64,000 nt of DNA from Mucilaginibacter sp. OK283 (GCF_900110415.1 NZ_FODR01000011.1:124001-188000), one strand, 5' to 3'. Counted from the stretch's first letter, positions 44,628 through 53,863 are shown. A program made the numbers and translations. The notes: generated by a model from the letters alone, not told the origin.

Positions 44628-44713
44628 CTGAACCTGAATTAAACGAATTAAAGAATTAACAGAATTTAAAGCAAATTCGAGAAATTCTAAAAATTCGTTT
44701 AATTCGAGTTCAG
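44628..44713. repeat. Inverted repeat upstream of the efflux operon
   Basis: 22-base arms 44628-44649 and 44692-44713, 20 of 22 pairing, core GAATTAAACGAATT. With a degenerate A/T-rich tract at 44496-44540 (GGCTTTTGACTTTTGAATTT, an inverse relative of the tract at 47686-47719) it fills the first part of the 503-base gap 44345-44847. The remaining part holds the sigma-54 control sites. Confidence 0.7.
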
Positions 44714-44740
44714 ACACCCCCCGTCCAAAATCAAAACATT

Positions 44741-44756
44741 TGTCCGATATCGAACA
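44741..44756. promoter_or_regulatory. Palindromic candidate activator site (UAS)
   Basis: TGTCCGATATCGAACA, a 16-base palindrome with one mismatched pair, about 50 bases upstream of the -24/-12 promoter, at the distance expected for a bound NtrC-type activator. The regulator could be the one encoded at 51101. Confidence 0.45.
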
Positions 44757-44807
44757 CTTTTTCAAAATAAAAACCACATAAAACACTAATAATAAACACT
44801 TTAACAT

Positions 44808-44823
44808 TGGTATGCCTATTGCA
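44808..44823 (+). promoter_or_regulatory. Sigma-54 (-24/-12) promoter of the efflux operon
   Basis: TGGTATGCCTATTGCA fits the GG-N10-GC rule (GG at 44809-44810, GC at 44821-44822) and keeps TTGCA at -12. The predicted start near 44834 is 14 bases before the ATG at 44848. It overlaps the upstream in-frame ATG at 44812, which therefore should not be the start. Confidence 0.55.
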
Positions 44824-44847
44824 AAACCTTATGCAAATTATATCACA

Positions 44848-46095
44848 ATGGATAAGGAAATTACGCTCGAGGTAACATCGCAAAAAAGAAAAAAAGGCGC
44901 GGTGATAGCGGTGATCAGTATAGCGGTATTAGTACTGCTGGTTGTTGCTCTTCGGGGATTCATCAAATCATCGGTAAAAAAAGCAGAGATCACTACCGCC
45001 ACCGTAGAAGTTGGCAATATAGAAAATACTCTTAATGCTACCGGCGAAGTTTTGCCCGAGTTTGAGGAGATCATCACCAGCCCGATCAATGCATCTATCA
45101 AAAGTGCGTTGATGGACGCGGGTAATAAAATTACTCCGGGCCAGTCTATATTAACCTTAGATAAATCGGCCACCCAAACAGAATTTGATAAGCTAAACTT
45201 TACCCTCGAATCAAAACGGAACGAGATTGCTAAACTAAAACTCGACCTTGCTAAAAGCTTTTACGATATCCAATCAAACAACGACATCAAGCAACTGCGC
45301 ATCAGCAGCCTGGCCGATGCCGTTGAAAATGCCAAGCGCCTGTTTAAAGCCGGCGGCGGTACCCGTGAAGGCATTGAACAGGCCGAACTTAATCTTAAAG
45401 TTGCCCAGCTGGAAAAAAAGCAGCTGGAAAACGAGATTAAAAACAAGCAGCAAACCATGCAGATAGAGATTAAGGAAGCCCAGATTGCTGCCGCCATACA
45501 GGAAAACGACTTGAAGGCACTACAACGGAAGCTTGCGCTGGCTAATGTGGTGGCTACCCGCACAGGCGTTATCACCTACGTAAACAAAAACATAGGCGCC
45601 AACGTGCACGAGGGCGAAACCCTTGCCCGTATTGCCAACCTGGGCAGTTTTAAGGTATCGGGCAGCATATCAGATAATTCGATGGACCAGCTGCACAGCG
45701 GGATTCCGGTAATTATCCGCATTAACGATACGCAATTGCGCGGGCATGTTACCAATGTGTCGCCATCGGTACAAAACAGCATCATATCTTTCGATATCCA
45801 GCTGGACGACCGTGCCAACAAACAACTTCGCCCTAATATGAAAGTGGATGTGTTTTTGGTAACGGCAACCCATAGCAAAATTATGCGGGTGGCCAACGGC
45901 CCGGCATTTAAAGGCCCTACCGTACAGGACATTTTTGTAATTAACAACGGCAAAGCCGAACGGCGCACGGTACACATTGGCCTTACCAATTTTGACTATG
46001 TAGAGATTGAGGATGGGGTTAAACCCGGGGATGTTGTGATTACATCGGATATGACGGAGTTTAAGAACTCGAAGGAAGTAACGATAACGAATTAA
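44848..46095 (+). CDS. HlyD/MacA-type periplasmic adaptor protein
   Basis: A 415-residue protein from the ATG at 44848 (MDKEITLEV); the ATG at 44812 lies inside the sigma-54 promoter. One N-terminal membrane helix (about 20-40), then the lipoyl/hairpin region with long coiled coil (about 110-225), a beta-barrel (GVITYVNKNIGANVHEGETL) and membrane-proximal domain near the C-terminus. Adaptors of this type join an inner-membrane ABC pump to a TolC channel. It is followed by tolC-, ATPase- and permease-like genes on the same strand. Confidence 0.88.
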   Translation: MDKEITLEVTSQKRKKGAVIAVISIAVLVLLVVALRGFIKSSVKKAEITTATVEVGNIENTLNATGEVLPEFEEIITSPINASIKSALMDAGNKITPGQSILTLDKSATQTEFDKLNFTLESKRNEIAKLKLDLAKSFYDIQSNNDIKQLRISSLADAVENAKRLFKAGGGTREGIEQAELNLKVAQLEKKQLENEIKNKQQTMQIEIKEAQIAAAIQENDLKALQRKLALANVVATRTGVITYVNKNIGANVHEGETLARIANLGSFKVSGSISDNSMDQLHSGIPVIIRINDTQLRGHVTNVSPSVQNSIISFDIQLDDRANKQLRPNMKVDVFLVTATHSKIMRVANGPAFKGPTVQDIFVINNGKAERRTVHIGLTNFDYVEIEDGVKPGDVVITSDMTEFKNSKEVTITN

Positions 46096-46106
46096 GTTTA
46101 CCATAA

Positions 46107-46204
46107 CCGTCATTGCGAGGAACGAAGCAATCTCTTTGGGACAGGTGATTAACCTGCAAAGCTGATTTGCATATCGGGGATTGCTTCGTTCCTCGCAATG
46201 ACGG
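46107..46204. repeat. REP-like palindrome, CCGTCATTGCGAGG family, copy 2
   Basis: Perfect 26-base arms (46107-46132, 46179-46204) starting CCGTCATTGCGAGGAACGAA, same family as 21562-21642. It sits between the adaptor and TolC genes inside the operon, so it would be transcribed and could tune downstream expression. Confidence 0.9.
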
Positions 46205-46223
46205 CTGAAATAGTACAAGACAA

Positions 46224-47681
46224 ATGAAATTTTTATACACCATATTATTACTAACCATTTGTTCAGGGGTATTTGCTGCCGGCAGCAGCGATACGCTCCG
46301 GCTTACCCTACAGCAGGTGGTCGAGATGGCCAAGGCCAACTCTATAGCCGCCAAGCAGGCTGCTACGGTGCGCGAAACCAAATACTGGGAGTATCGTACT
46401 TACAAATCAAATTACCAGCCGCAGCTATCACTCAGCGGCATTTTACCGGGATATACCAAAACGTTTACCCAGGTACAGCAACCCGATGGCACCATACAGT
46501 TTCAGCCGATACACAATGATAACTCGTCGCTGGCGCTTAATTTTAGCCAGAGCATTACCGCCACCGGCGGCACAATTTACGGAACAACGCAATTGCAGCG
46601 TTTTGATGATTTCGACAGGCATAATGTGCTTTACAATGGCATCCCATATGGCATCGGGTATACGCAGCCCCTATTTCAGTTTAACAGTTTAAAGTGGGAT
46701 AAACGCATTGAACCTTTAAAATATAACGAGAGTAAACAGGCCTACATTGAAGCACAGGAAAAAATAGCCATAGATGTAGAAGGTTTCTTTTTCGATTTGT
46801 TGCTGGCCCAGGTTAACCTTAAAATTGCCGAAACCAATTACGCTAATACCCAAAAAATCATGAGCATTGCCAATACCAAATTTGAATTGGGCAAGGTTTC
46901 AAAAAACGAGATACTGCAATTGCAACTGGAACAAATAAACGCCAAAAAAGCTGTAGGCACCGCTAAACGCGATATGGAAATTGCCACCCTTAACCTGCGC
47001 AGCTATACCGGGCAGGAAGGCGAAGAAAAAATTGTACTGGTAGTACCCGAACAAATTAGCCAGATGCAGGTATCGGCAGATAAAGTTTTGGCCGAGGCAT
47101 TTTCCAACCGCTCGGATGCCATTGCATTTTTGCGTCGCGTGGCCGAGGCTAAGCGGGATGTGGCAAAAGCAAAAGGCCAAAATGGTTTAACCGCTACATT
47201 GAATGCCAATTTGGGTTACTCAAATACATCAACCAGTATACCGGGTGTTTACAAAAATCCGCAAAACCAGCAGGTGTTACAGGTGCAGTTAGCCGTGCCC
47301 ATACTGGATTGGGGTCGCTCTAAATCGCGCACCAAAACCGCCCTGGCCAACCAGCAGTTTACCGAGTACGCCGTTGAACAAGACAAGCAAACTTTTAAAC
47401 AGCAAATTATAACCCAGGTATCCCTTTTTAATGTAATGAAAGAGCAACTGGTATACACCGCCGAGGCCGACAGTATAGCATCAGAAAAGTACCAGATAGC
47501 CCGCGAACGCTACGTTTTAGGCGACCTGAGCATCACCGACCTTGGCATAGCCTTCCGCGAAAACGACCAGGCCAAACGCGACTATGTAGCTTCCCTCCGC
47601 GATTTCTGGGGAGCCTACTACCAGTTACGCTACCTATCGTTATACGATTTCGAGGCCAACAGGAAAATTAATTACCAGTAG
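46224..47681 (+). CDS. TolC family outer-membrane channel
   Basis: A 485-residue protein with a signal ending VFAAG. The two-fold OEP repeat pattern is visible: long helical segments with NTKFELGKVSKNEILQLQLE near 220 and ARERYVLGDLSITDLGIAF near 435, and beta strands NFSQSITATGGTIYGTTQLQ and LQVQLAVPILDWGRSKSRTK. TolC trimers span the outer membrane and periplasm as the exit duct of tripartite pumps. Second gene of the efflux operon. Confidence 0.88.
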   Translation: MKFLYTILLLTICSGVFAAGSSDTLRLTLQQVVEMAKANSIAAKQAATVRETKYWEYRTYKSNYQPQLSLSGILPGYTKTFTQVQQPDGTIQFQPIHNDNSSLALNFSQSITATGGTIYGTTQLQRFDDFDRHNVLYNGIPYGIGYTQPLFQFNSLKWDKRIEPLKYNESKQAYIEAQEKIAIDVEGFFFDLLLAQVNLKIAETNYANTQKIMSIANTKFELGKVSKNEILQLQLEQINAKKAVGTAKRDMEIATLNLRSYTGQEGEEKIVLVVPEQISQMQVSADKVLAEAFSNRSDAIAFLRRVAEAKRDVAKAKGQNGLTATLNANLGYSNTSTSIPGVYKNPQNQQVLQVQLAVPILDWGRSKSRTKTALANQQFTEYAVEQDKQTFKQQIITQVSLFNVMKEQLVYTAEADSIASEKYQIARERYVLGDLSITDLGIAFRENDQAKRDYVASLRDFWGAYYQLRYLSLYDFEANRKINYQ

Positions 47682-47699
47682 GGAAAGTCAAAATTCAAA

Positions 47700-47880
47700 A
47701 GTAAAAATTCAAAAAGCCCATCGCTTCAATAATTAAAAAAGACAAATTCAATAATTAATCAGCCAAATCACTAATTCACTAACTCAGTAATTCAACAATT
47801 AAAAAATTCAATAACTCAATAATTCAGTCATTCAATAATTCAATAATTAACAAACCACTCACTATTCACCATTCACAACT
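47700..47880. repeat. Degenerate A/T-rich AATTCAATAATT repeats
   Basis: The 206-base gap between the TolC and ATPase genes is built of loosely repeated ATTCAATAATT-type units (about ten, same strand). The period is 9-12 and irregular. No gene or terminator is visible. Confidence 0.55.
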
Positions 47881-47887
47881 CACCAAT

Positions 47888-48553
47888 ATGATCCGTTTAC
47901 AAAACATCGAAAAAGTGTACCGTACCGACACTATAGAAACCCTGGCACTAAACAGCATAAGCCTTGACGTGGCCAAGGGCGAATTTTTATCTATCATGGG
48001 GCCATCGGGCTGCGGCAAAAGTACGCTGCTTAATATTATAGGGCTGCTGGATGCGCCATCAAAAGGAAACATCAAAATTGCCGATAAATCAACTGAAAAG
48101 CTGAGCGATAAGCAACTGGCACAGTTCCGCAATAAAACGCTGGGCTTTATTTTTCAAAGCTATCACCTGATTAACGACCTACAGGTTTTGGATAATGTAG
48201 AGCTGCCCCTGCTGTACCGCGATACCACAGCAAAAGAACGCAAAATGCTGGCCACCGAGGCATTGGAAAAGGTAGGCTTAGCCAACCGCATTAAACACTT
48301 CCCAACCCAGCTATCGGGCGGGCAACGTCAGCGTGTAGCCATAGCCAGGGCCATTGTGGGCAGGCCGGATATTATTTTGGCCGATGAACCAACCGGCAAC
48401 CTGGATAGCGCCATGGGTAACGAGATTATGGACATCCTCATCAACCTTAACCGTAACGAGGGTACTACCATTGTAATGGTTACACATGATGAAAACATGG
48501 CCCACAAAACGCACCGTTTGGTACGCCTGTTTGATGGTTCGCAAGTTCAATAA
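47888..48553 (+). CDS. ABC transporter ATP-binding protein (LolD/MacB type)
   Basis: A 221-residue ATPase with Walker A GPSGCGKST (about 38-46), Q-loop FQSYHLINDLQVLDNVELPL, signature LSGGQRQRVAIARAI, Walker B IILADEPTGNLDS and the H-loop VTHDENMAH. It belongs to the lipoprotein/macrolide-exporter (MacB, LolD, FtsE) group, where a separate ATPase drives FtsX-like permeases. Two permease genes follow within 30 bases each. Confidence 0.93.
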   Translation: MIRLQNIEKVYRTDTIETLALNSISLDVAKGEFLSIMGPSGCGKSTLLNIIGLLDAPSKGNIKIADKSTEKLSDKQLAQFRNKTLGFIFQSYHLINDLQVLDNVELPLLYRDTTAKERKMLATEALEKVGLANRIKHFPTQLSGGQRQRVAIARAIVGRPDIILADEPTGNLDSAMGNEIMDILINLNRNEGTTIVMVTHDENMAHKTHRLVRLFDGSQVQ

Positions 48554-48575
48554 TTAACCGCTTAAACAATCAGTC

Positions 48576-49808
48576 ATGCTTAAAAATTATTTAAAAATAG
48601 CCATAGCGGTGTTAAGGCGAAGAAAGTTTTTCACCTTTATCAGCCTGTTTGGTATCAGCTTTACCCTTACCATACTGCTGGTACTTACCGCCTTTATAGA
48701 TAAAATTGCCGGCGACAGCTATCCCGACAGGAAACGCGATCGATCGTTGTATATTTCAAGAATGCAGGAGATAAACAAAACCGGCGGGCAAAGCTCGGGG
48801 CCTTTATCTTACTATTTTTTAAGCCACTATGCAGGTAGTTTAAAAACGCCTGTTAAGGTGGGCATTTCCTCTATATTCAGCGGCACAAATACTTATGTTA
48901 ACAATAAAAAGATTGCTGTAAACTATAAATACACCAATGATGCCTATTGGGATATTATGGAATACGATTTTATTGAAGGCAAAGCTTTTAATAAACAACA
49001 GGTTGATAATGCCGATAAAGTAGTGATCATATCAGAGGATATGAAACAGCAATACTTCGGCGATGTACCCTCGGTTGTAGGCAAGTACTTCGAGGCCGAT
49101 AACGTGAAATACAGGGTAACCGGCGTGGTAAAAAATGTACCTATAACCAGTTATATGACCTATGGCGACATCTACCTGCCCTATACTGTATCAAAAACTG
49201 ATTACCGTAAAGATAAAGGGTACAGGGGAGGTTTTTTTGGCGTGTTGCTTGCAAATTCAAAAGCAGATTTACCGCGTATGCATGATGAATATCAAAGTAT
49301 GGTTGCCCGGTTGCCAATGGAAAGCAAGGAGTTTGATAAAATATTCAGCCATGCCGATCCTTATATTGTAAGCTATGTAGATACCGGCAACGAAAAATCA
49401 TCGGGCGTTATGATCGTGTTGACAACCATTGGCATATTTGCCCTACTGGTAATGATGCTGCCAACGCTTAACCTGGTCAATATCAACATCACCCGTATTA
49501 TGGAACGCTCGTCAGAAATTGGCGTACGCAAGGCCTTCGGTGCATCATCCGGTACCTTGGTTTACCAGTTTATTGTCGAAAATATCATACTTACGCTGTT
49601 GGGCGGCTTTATCGGGGTTATATTATCCTTCGTAGCTATCCAGGTACTAAATGGCATGAACCTCATCCCCAACCTGGTACTATCCATCAATTTTACTGTT
49701 TTGGCAATTGGCCTGCTCATTTGTTTTCTGTTTGGTTTAATCTCAGGCGTTTACCCGGCCTGGCGCATGTCAAAACTAAATGTAGTAACGGCTCTGAAAG
49801 CTTCATAA
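48576..49808 (+). CDS. FtsX/MacB-like ABC permease 1
   Basis: A 410-residue permease: one membrane helix at about 20-42, a large periplasmic MacB_PCD domain (about 45-275), then three helices (about 282-305, 330-355, 375-400) forming FtsX. Conserved ITRIMERSSEIGVRKAFGAS precedes helix 3, and the end reads GVYPAWRMSKLNVVTALKAS. It moves substrates from the membrane or periplasm to the TolC exit by mechanotransmission rather than direct transport. Confidence 0.88.
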   Translation: MLKNYLKIAIAVLRRRKFFTFISLFGISFTLTILLVLTAFIDKIAGDSYPDRKRDRSLYISRMQEINKTGGQSSGPLSYYFLSHYAGSLKTPVKVGISSIFSGTNTYVNNKKIAVNYKYTNDAYWDIMEYDFIEGKAFNKQQVDNADKVVIISEDMKQQYFGDVPSVVGKYFEADNVKYRVTGVVKNVPITSYMTYGDIYLPYTVSKTDYRKDKGYRGGFFGVLLANSKADLPRMHDEYQSMVARLPMESKEFDKIFSHADPYIVSYVDTGNEKSSGVMIVLTTIGIFALLVMMLPTLNLVNINITRIMERSSEIGVRKAFGASSGTLVYQFIVENIILTLLGGFIGVILSFVAIQVLNGMNLIPNLVLSINFTVLAIGLLICFLFGLISGVYPAWRMSKLNVVTALKAS

Positions 49809-49837
49809 CAATTATTCATCCTTCAAATTAAGATATT

Positions 49838-51025
49838 ATGTTTAAGCATTTATTTAAACTCATCTGGAATAAAAAGAAACAAAACTTTTTATTGATGTCC
49901 GAGATGCTATTCTCGTTCCTGGTGCTATTCGCGGTATTTAGCCTTTTGGTTTACTACTATAACAATTATAAAAAGCCAATTGGGATTAGCTACCAAAACG
50001 TATGGGTTGTTAGTTATAATAACGCCCTGCAAACAAAAAATACCGATTCGCTGAATACTTATTACGAAACATTGCGTAATAATATTAAGGCCATGCCCGA
50101 GGTAAAGGAAATCAGCTTTTGCAGCGACAACGTCCCCTTTTCGGCAAATACGTGGACAGGACTGGCTGGTTACAATAACCACAATTACAGCAACGTGAAT
50201 ATGTATAATGCAGAGGATAGCTATTTGAAAACTTTAAACGGACAGCTGCTGGAAGGCCGCTGGTTTAATAAAAGCGATGTGGCTACCAAAATACCATCGG
50301 TAGTTATCAATAACGAATTGCGCGAGAAGCTGTTTGGTAAAGGCGAAGCGATAGGAAAAATCATTGATGAGAGCGACGACGGCAAAAACAAGAAAAGAGT
50401 AGTAGGCGTAATACAGGCCATCAAAGCCAAAGGCGATTATGCTGCTGCCGGCGATGCGGTATACCACAGGACCGACACCGGTTCTTTCAGGTCGCTTGGT
50501 AAAATCATGGTACAGGTTGTACCAGGTGCCAATGCTGCCTTCGAAGCCCGCCTGTACAAAACTTTAGCCAACTATATGAAAGATTCGAATGTGGAGATTG
50601 AGCACCTTGTAAACAAACGTAAGGATATTAATTATTTTACTTTAGTGCCCATGATAGTACTAAGTATTGTAGGCTGTTTTTTAGTTATTAACGTCGCGCT
50701 CGGCCTGTTTGGAGTGCTTTGGTATAACATTAACAAACGCCGGGGCGAAATTGGCTTACGCCGGGCTGTTGGCGCCACCGGTAGCTCGGTATCTAACCAG
50801 CTCATTATGGAATCAATGATACTGGCTACCTTTTCGCTCATCATCGGGTCATTTTTTGCCGTGCAGTTCCCATTGCTAAACGTGTTTGATCTTTCGGCAG
50901 GGATTTACCTGGTAGCCATCCTGTTCTCAATCATATTTATTTACCTGCTGGTATTTTTATGTTCATTATATCCGGGCAGGCAGGCTGCTGCCATTTATCC
51001 CGCCGTTGCTTTACACGAAGAATAG
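49838..51025 (+). CDS. FtsX/MacB-like ABC permease 2
   Basis: A 395-residue paralogue of the previous gene with the same layout: helix 1 near 20-40, periplasmic domain to about 270, NKRRGEIGLRRAVGATGSSV before helix 3, and a final LYPGRQAAAIYPAVALHEE. Two different half-permeases plus one ATPase suggest a heterodimeric pump. It starts 29 bases after permease 1. Confidence 0.88.
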   Translation: MFKHLFKLIWNKKKQNFLLMSEMLFSFLVLFAVFSLLVYYYNNYKKPIGISYQNVWVVSYNNALQTKNTDSLNTYYETLRNNIKAMPEVKEISFCSDNVPFSANTWTGLAGYNNHNYSNVNMYNAEDSYLKTLNGQLLEGRWFNKSDVATKIPSVVINNELREKLFGKGEAIGKIIDESDDGKNKKRVVGVIQAIKAKGDYAAAGDAVYHRTDTGSFRSLGKIMVQVVPGANAAFEARLYKTLANYMKDSNVEIEHLVNKRKDINYFTLVPMIVLSIVGCFLVINVALGLFGVLWYNINKRRGEIGLRRAVGATGSSVSNQLIMESMILATFSLIIGSFFAVQFPLLNVFDLSAGIYLVAILFSIIFIYLLVFLCSLYPGRQAAAIYPAVALHEE

Positions 51026-51100
51026 CATATGGGCATCATAAAAATAACTCAAAACTCACCACTCAATACTTTTAACTAATTACGATATTGACCTGCAATT

Positions 51101-52474
51101 ATGATACTGGTTATTGATGATGATATTGCCGTACGCACCTCGCTTTTGCTGTTACTCAAAAGCGAGGGCTATGATGCTGTGAGCGCCGAAGAGCCCGCCG
51201 GGGCCATAAAGATCATAAAGAAAAAAAGTCCTGAACTGATTATTCTCGACCTTAATTTTTCGATTGATACATCGGGCCGTGAAGGGATGAACCTCCTTGA
51301 AAACATAAAGCAGCTTAACAGCGCTATCCCGGTAATATTAATTACAGGATGGGGCAGCATCCAGCTTGCCGTACAAGGTATGAAGCTGGGTGCCAACGAC
51401 TTTATAAACAAACCCTGGAATAACGAACACCTTATACAAACAGTTAAAACACTGTTAGATTTAAGGGATAAAAAAACAGAACACCATACCCGTAAGCAAT
51501 TAGATAAAAGCTACAATTTTCAAAGCATTATTGGCCAGGACCCTCAAATGCTGGATATCCTGGAAACCATAGGCCGTGTGGCAACCACGGACGCATCGAT
51601 ACTGATTATGGGCGAAAGCGGTACCGGCAAAGAGCTGATAGCGGAGGCCATCCACCAAAACAGCCTGCGCCGCAATAAACCATTTATCAAAGTTAATTTG
51701 GGCGGTATCTCTACTTCGCTTTTTGAAAGTGAAATGTTTGGCCATATCCGCGGGGCTTTTACCGATGCCCGTTTTGATCGGATTGGCCGTTTTGAAATGG
51801 CACACAAGGGTACCATATTTTTAGATGAAATTGGCGACCTTGATGCCAGCAGCCAGGTGAAGCTGTTAAGGGTATTACAGGACCGTACTTACGAAATGCT
51901 GGGCAGCAGCCGTACCAAAACATTAGATACCCGGGTGGTTTGTGCCACCAATAAAAACCTTAACGAAATGGTATCACGCGGTACTTTTCGTGAGGATTTG
52001 TTATACCGCATTAACCTGATCACCGTTTACCTGCCCGCCCTGCGCGAACGGCCCAAGGATATACCTTTACTGGTCGATTTTTTTATCAATAACCTAAAGG
52101 ATATCTACAACCGGCCCCAATTATCGGTATCTGCCGCCGCCATGAAGTGGCTGCAGCAATTGCCGTTGCCCGGCAATATCAGGCAGCTTAAAAACCTGGT
52201 AGAGCGATCAATACTGGTAAGCCGGAAAGACGAGTTAGGTATTGATGACTTCCGGTCGCAGTTAGAATTATCGCCAGTAAAAAAAGGAAACATGCAATTA
52301 CCCGGAGTAGGTAGCCTAACTTTGGAAGAGGTAGAGGTCGAGATGATAAAACGCGCTATGGACCACCACAAAAACAAAATAAGCCGGGCAGCGGCGGCAC
52401 TTGGGCTCACGCGGAGTGCGCTTTACCGCAGGCTTGACAAATACCAGATACCATACGATGAAGCTGAGGACTAA
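51101..52474 (+). CDS. Sigma-54-dependent response regulator (NtrC family)
   Basis: A 457-residue protein. Receiver 1-120 with Asp50 in LIILDLNFS; AAA+ domain about 140-370 with Walker A GESGTGKE (171-178) and the sigma-54 contact loop at 218-223, which reads GAFTDA instead of GAFTGA; Walker B TIFLDEIGDL; then a FIS-type helix-turn-helix (KISRAAAALGLTRSALYRRL). It should open sigma-54 promoters such as the one at 44808. The GAFTDA variant occurs in other Bacteroidota regulators to my knowledge and is probably functional. Coupled to the kinase downstream. Confidence 0.93.
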   Translation: MILVIDDDIAVRTSLLLLLKSEGYDAVSAEEPAGAIKIIKKKSPELIILDLNFSIDTSGREGMNLLENIKQLNSAIPVILITGWGSIQLAVQGMKLGANDFINKPWNNEHLIQTVKTLLDLRDKKTEHHTRKQLDKSYNFQSIIGQDPQMLDILETIGRVATTDASILIMGESGTGKELIAEAIHQNSLRRNKPFIKVNLGGISTSLFESEMFGHIRGAFTDARFDRIGRFEMAHKGTIFLDEIGDLDASSQVKLLRVLQDRTYEMLGSSRTKTLDTRVVCATNKNLNEMVSRGTFREDLLYRINLITVYLPALRERPKDIPLLVDFFINNLKDIYNRPQLSVSAAAMKWLQQLPLPGNIRQLKNLVERSILVSRKDELGIDDFRSQLELSPVKKGNMQLPGVGSLTLEEVEVEMIKRAMDHHKNKISRAAAALGLTRSALYRRLDKYQIPYDEAED

Positions 52475-53756
52475 ATATGTTTTATTTGTTGTAACACTGC
52501 ACCTGGTAACGCTGGTGCTCACTTATTTTATTTTCCAGCAAAACAAGGTTTTCTTTATTGCATCTGAGGTATTTGTACTTATTTCTGTAGTAGTATCGGT
52601 ACAGCTTTACCGGCAACTTATAAATCCTTTAAAATTATTAATGCAGGGGCTGGATGCTATAAAAGACAAGGATTTTAACGTAAAATTTTTATCAACCGGC
52701 AGGCACGAGGTTGACACATTAATTGATGTATATAATCATATGATGGACGAGTTAAGAACAGAACGTACAAGGCAGGAACAGCAACATTTCTTTTTGGAAA
52801 AACTGATCTATACCTCACCTACCGGCATCGTTATTTTAGATTTTGACGACCGCATACAGCAAATAAATCCAAAAGCCCTGCAATTATTGGCTATCCCGGA
52901 TGATAAGTTACAAGGCAATTCCATTTATGAGCTGGATCATCCCCTGTTTGCGCAGATGAGATTGCTTAAATCAGGCGAAACTGCAGTGGTAAAGCCGGAC
53001 GGTATAAATTCGTTCAAGCTCCAGAAATCACATTTTGTTGACCGGGGCTTTTCGCGTCATTTTATTATGATAGAGGATTTAACTGCCGAGATTCTGGCCG
53101 CCGAGAAAAAGGTTTACGGCAAGGTTATCCGTATGATGGCACATGAAGTGAACAATACCATCGGGCCGGTAAATTCCATTATGCAATCGGCCATGAAAAC
53201 CGACCAGCTATGGGCCGGGCACGAGTTTGACAGCCTTAAGGATGCCTTACAGATAGCCATGGACCGCAACCAAAACCTAAACCTGTTTATGCGCAACTTT
53301 GCCGACCTGGTGAAACTCCCGCCTGCCAATAAACAACCTGTTTTACTTCAAAAGCTTGTTCGGGCGGTAGCCACCCTTATGCAGGCAAAAGCCAATGGAA
53401 AAGGCGTTGAATTTGAATTTAACCTGCCTGATGAAGCCTTAAGCATCATGGCCGATGAGCAACAATTAGAGCAGGCGCTTATAAATATTGTTAAAAATGC
53501 CATTGAAGCCATTGAAGATAAAGGGCTGGTAAAATTCGCACTCTTCTCCAAAGAACGAAAACTCATCGTTACCGATACGGGCAAAGGCATCACTGCCGAA
53601 CAAAACAGCAACCTGTTTTCGCCCTTCTTCAGCACCAAAAAAGATGGACAAGGTATAGGGCTTACCTTAACACGCGAGATACTCCTGAACCATAGTTTTG
53701 AATTTAGTTTAAAAACTGTGGCCGCCGGGCAAACGGAGTTTGCCATTTGGTTTTAG
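52458..53756 (+). CDS. Membrane histidine kinase (NtrY/NtrB type) with PAS domain
   Basis: A 432-residue kinase from the ATG at 52458, which overlaps the regulator stop by 17 bases. Two membrane helices (about 7-24 and 29-49) with almost no periplasmic loop, a HAMP-like linker, a PAS-type domain (about 105-200, FFLEKLIYTSPTGIVILDFD), the H-box MMAHEVNNTIGPVNSIMQSA, N-box LINIVKNAIEAIED, G1 VTDTGKGI and G2 GQGIGLTLTRE. It pairs with the sigma-54 regulator and would sense envelope or efflux-substrate stress. Confidence 0.9.
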   Translation: MKLRTKYVLFVVTLHLVTLVLTYFIFQQNKVFFIASEVFVLISVVVSVQLYRQLINPLKLLMQGLDAIKDKDFNVKFLSTGRHEVDTLIDVYNHMMDELRTERTRQEQQHFFLEKLIYTSPTGIVILDFDDRIQQINPKALQLLAIPDDKLQGNSIYELDHPLFAQMRLLKSGETAVVKPDGINSFKLQKSHFVDRGFSRHFIMIEDLTAEILAAEKKVYGKVIRMMAHEVNNTIGPVNSIMQSAMKTDQLWAGHEFDSLKDALQIAMDRNQNLNLFMRNFADLVKLPPANKQPVLLQKLVRAVATLMQAKANGKGVEFEFNLPDEALSIMADEQQLEQALINIVKNAIEAIEDKGLVKFALFSKERKLIVTDTGKGITAEQNSNLFSPFFSTKKDGQGIGLTLTREILLNHSFEFSLKTVAAGQTEFAIWF

Positions 53757-53863
53757 AACACGCAAAATAGCTTTAGTCGTTTTAGCACCAACAATTTGCA
53801 ACATTTAATTTTAAATCACTAAATGCTTTTAGTAATGTTGTATATCCAATTCAGAACATCACT

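Noticed and set aside
44568..44807. 79-residue minus-strand frame upstream of the efflux operon
   Set aside because: It reads through the 44628-44713 inverted repeat and the candidate activator site; repetitive Leu/Glu/Phe content is from the repeat.
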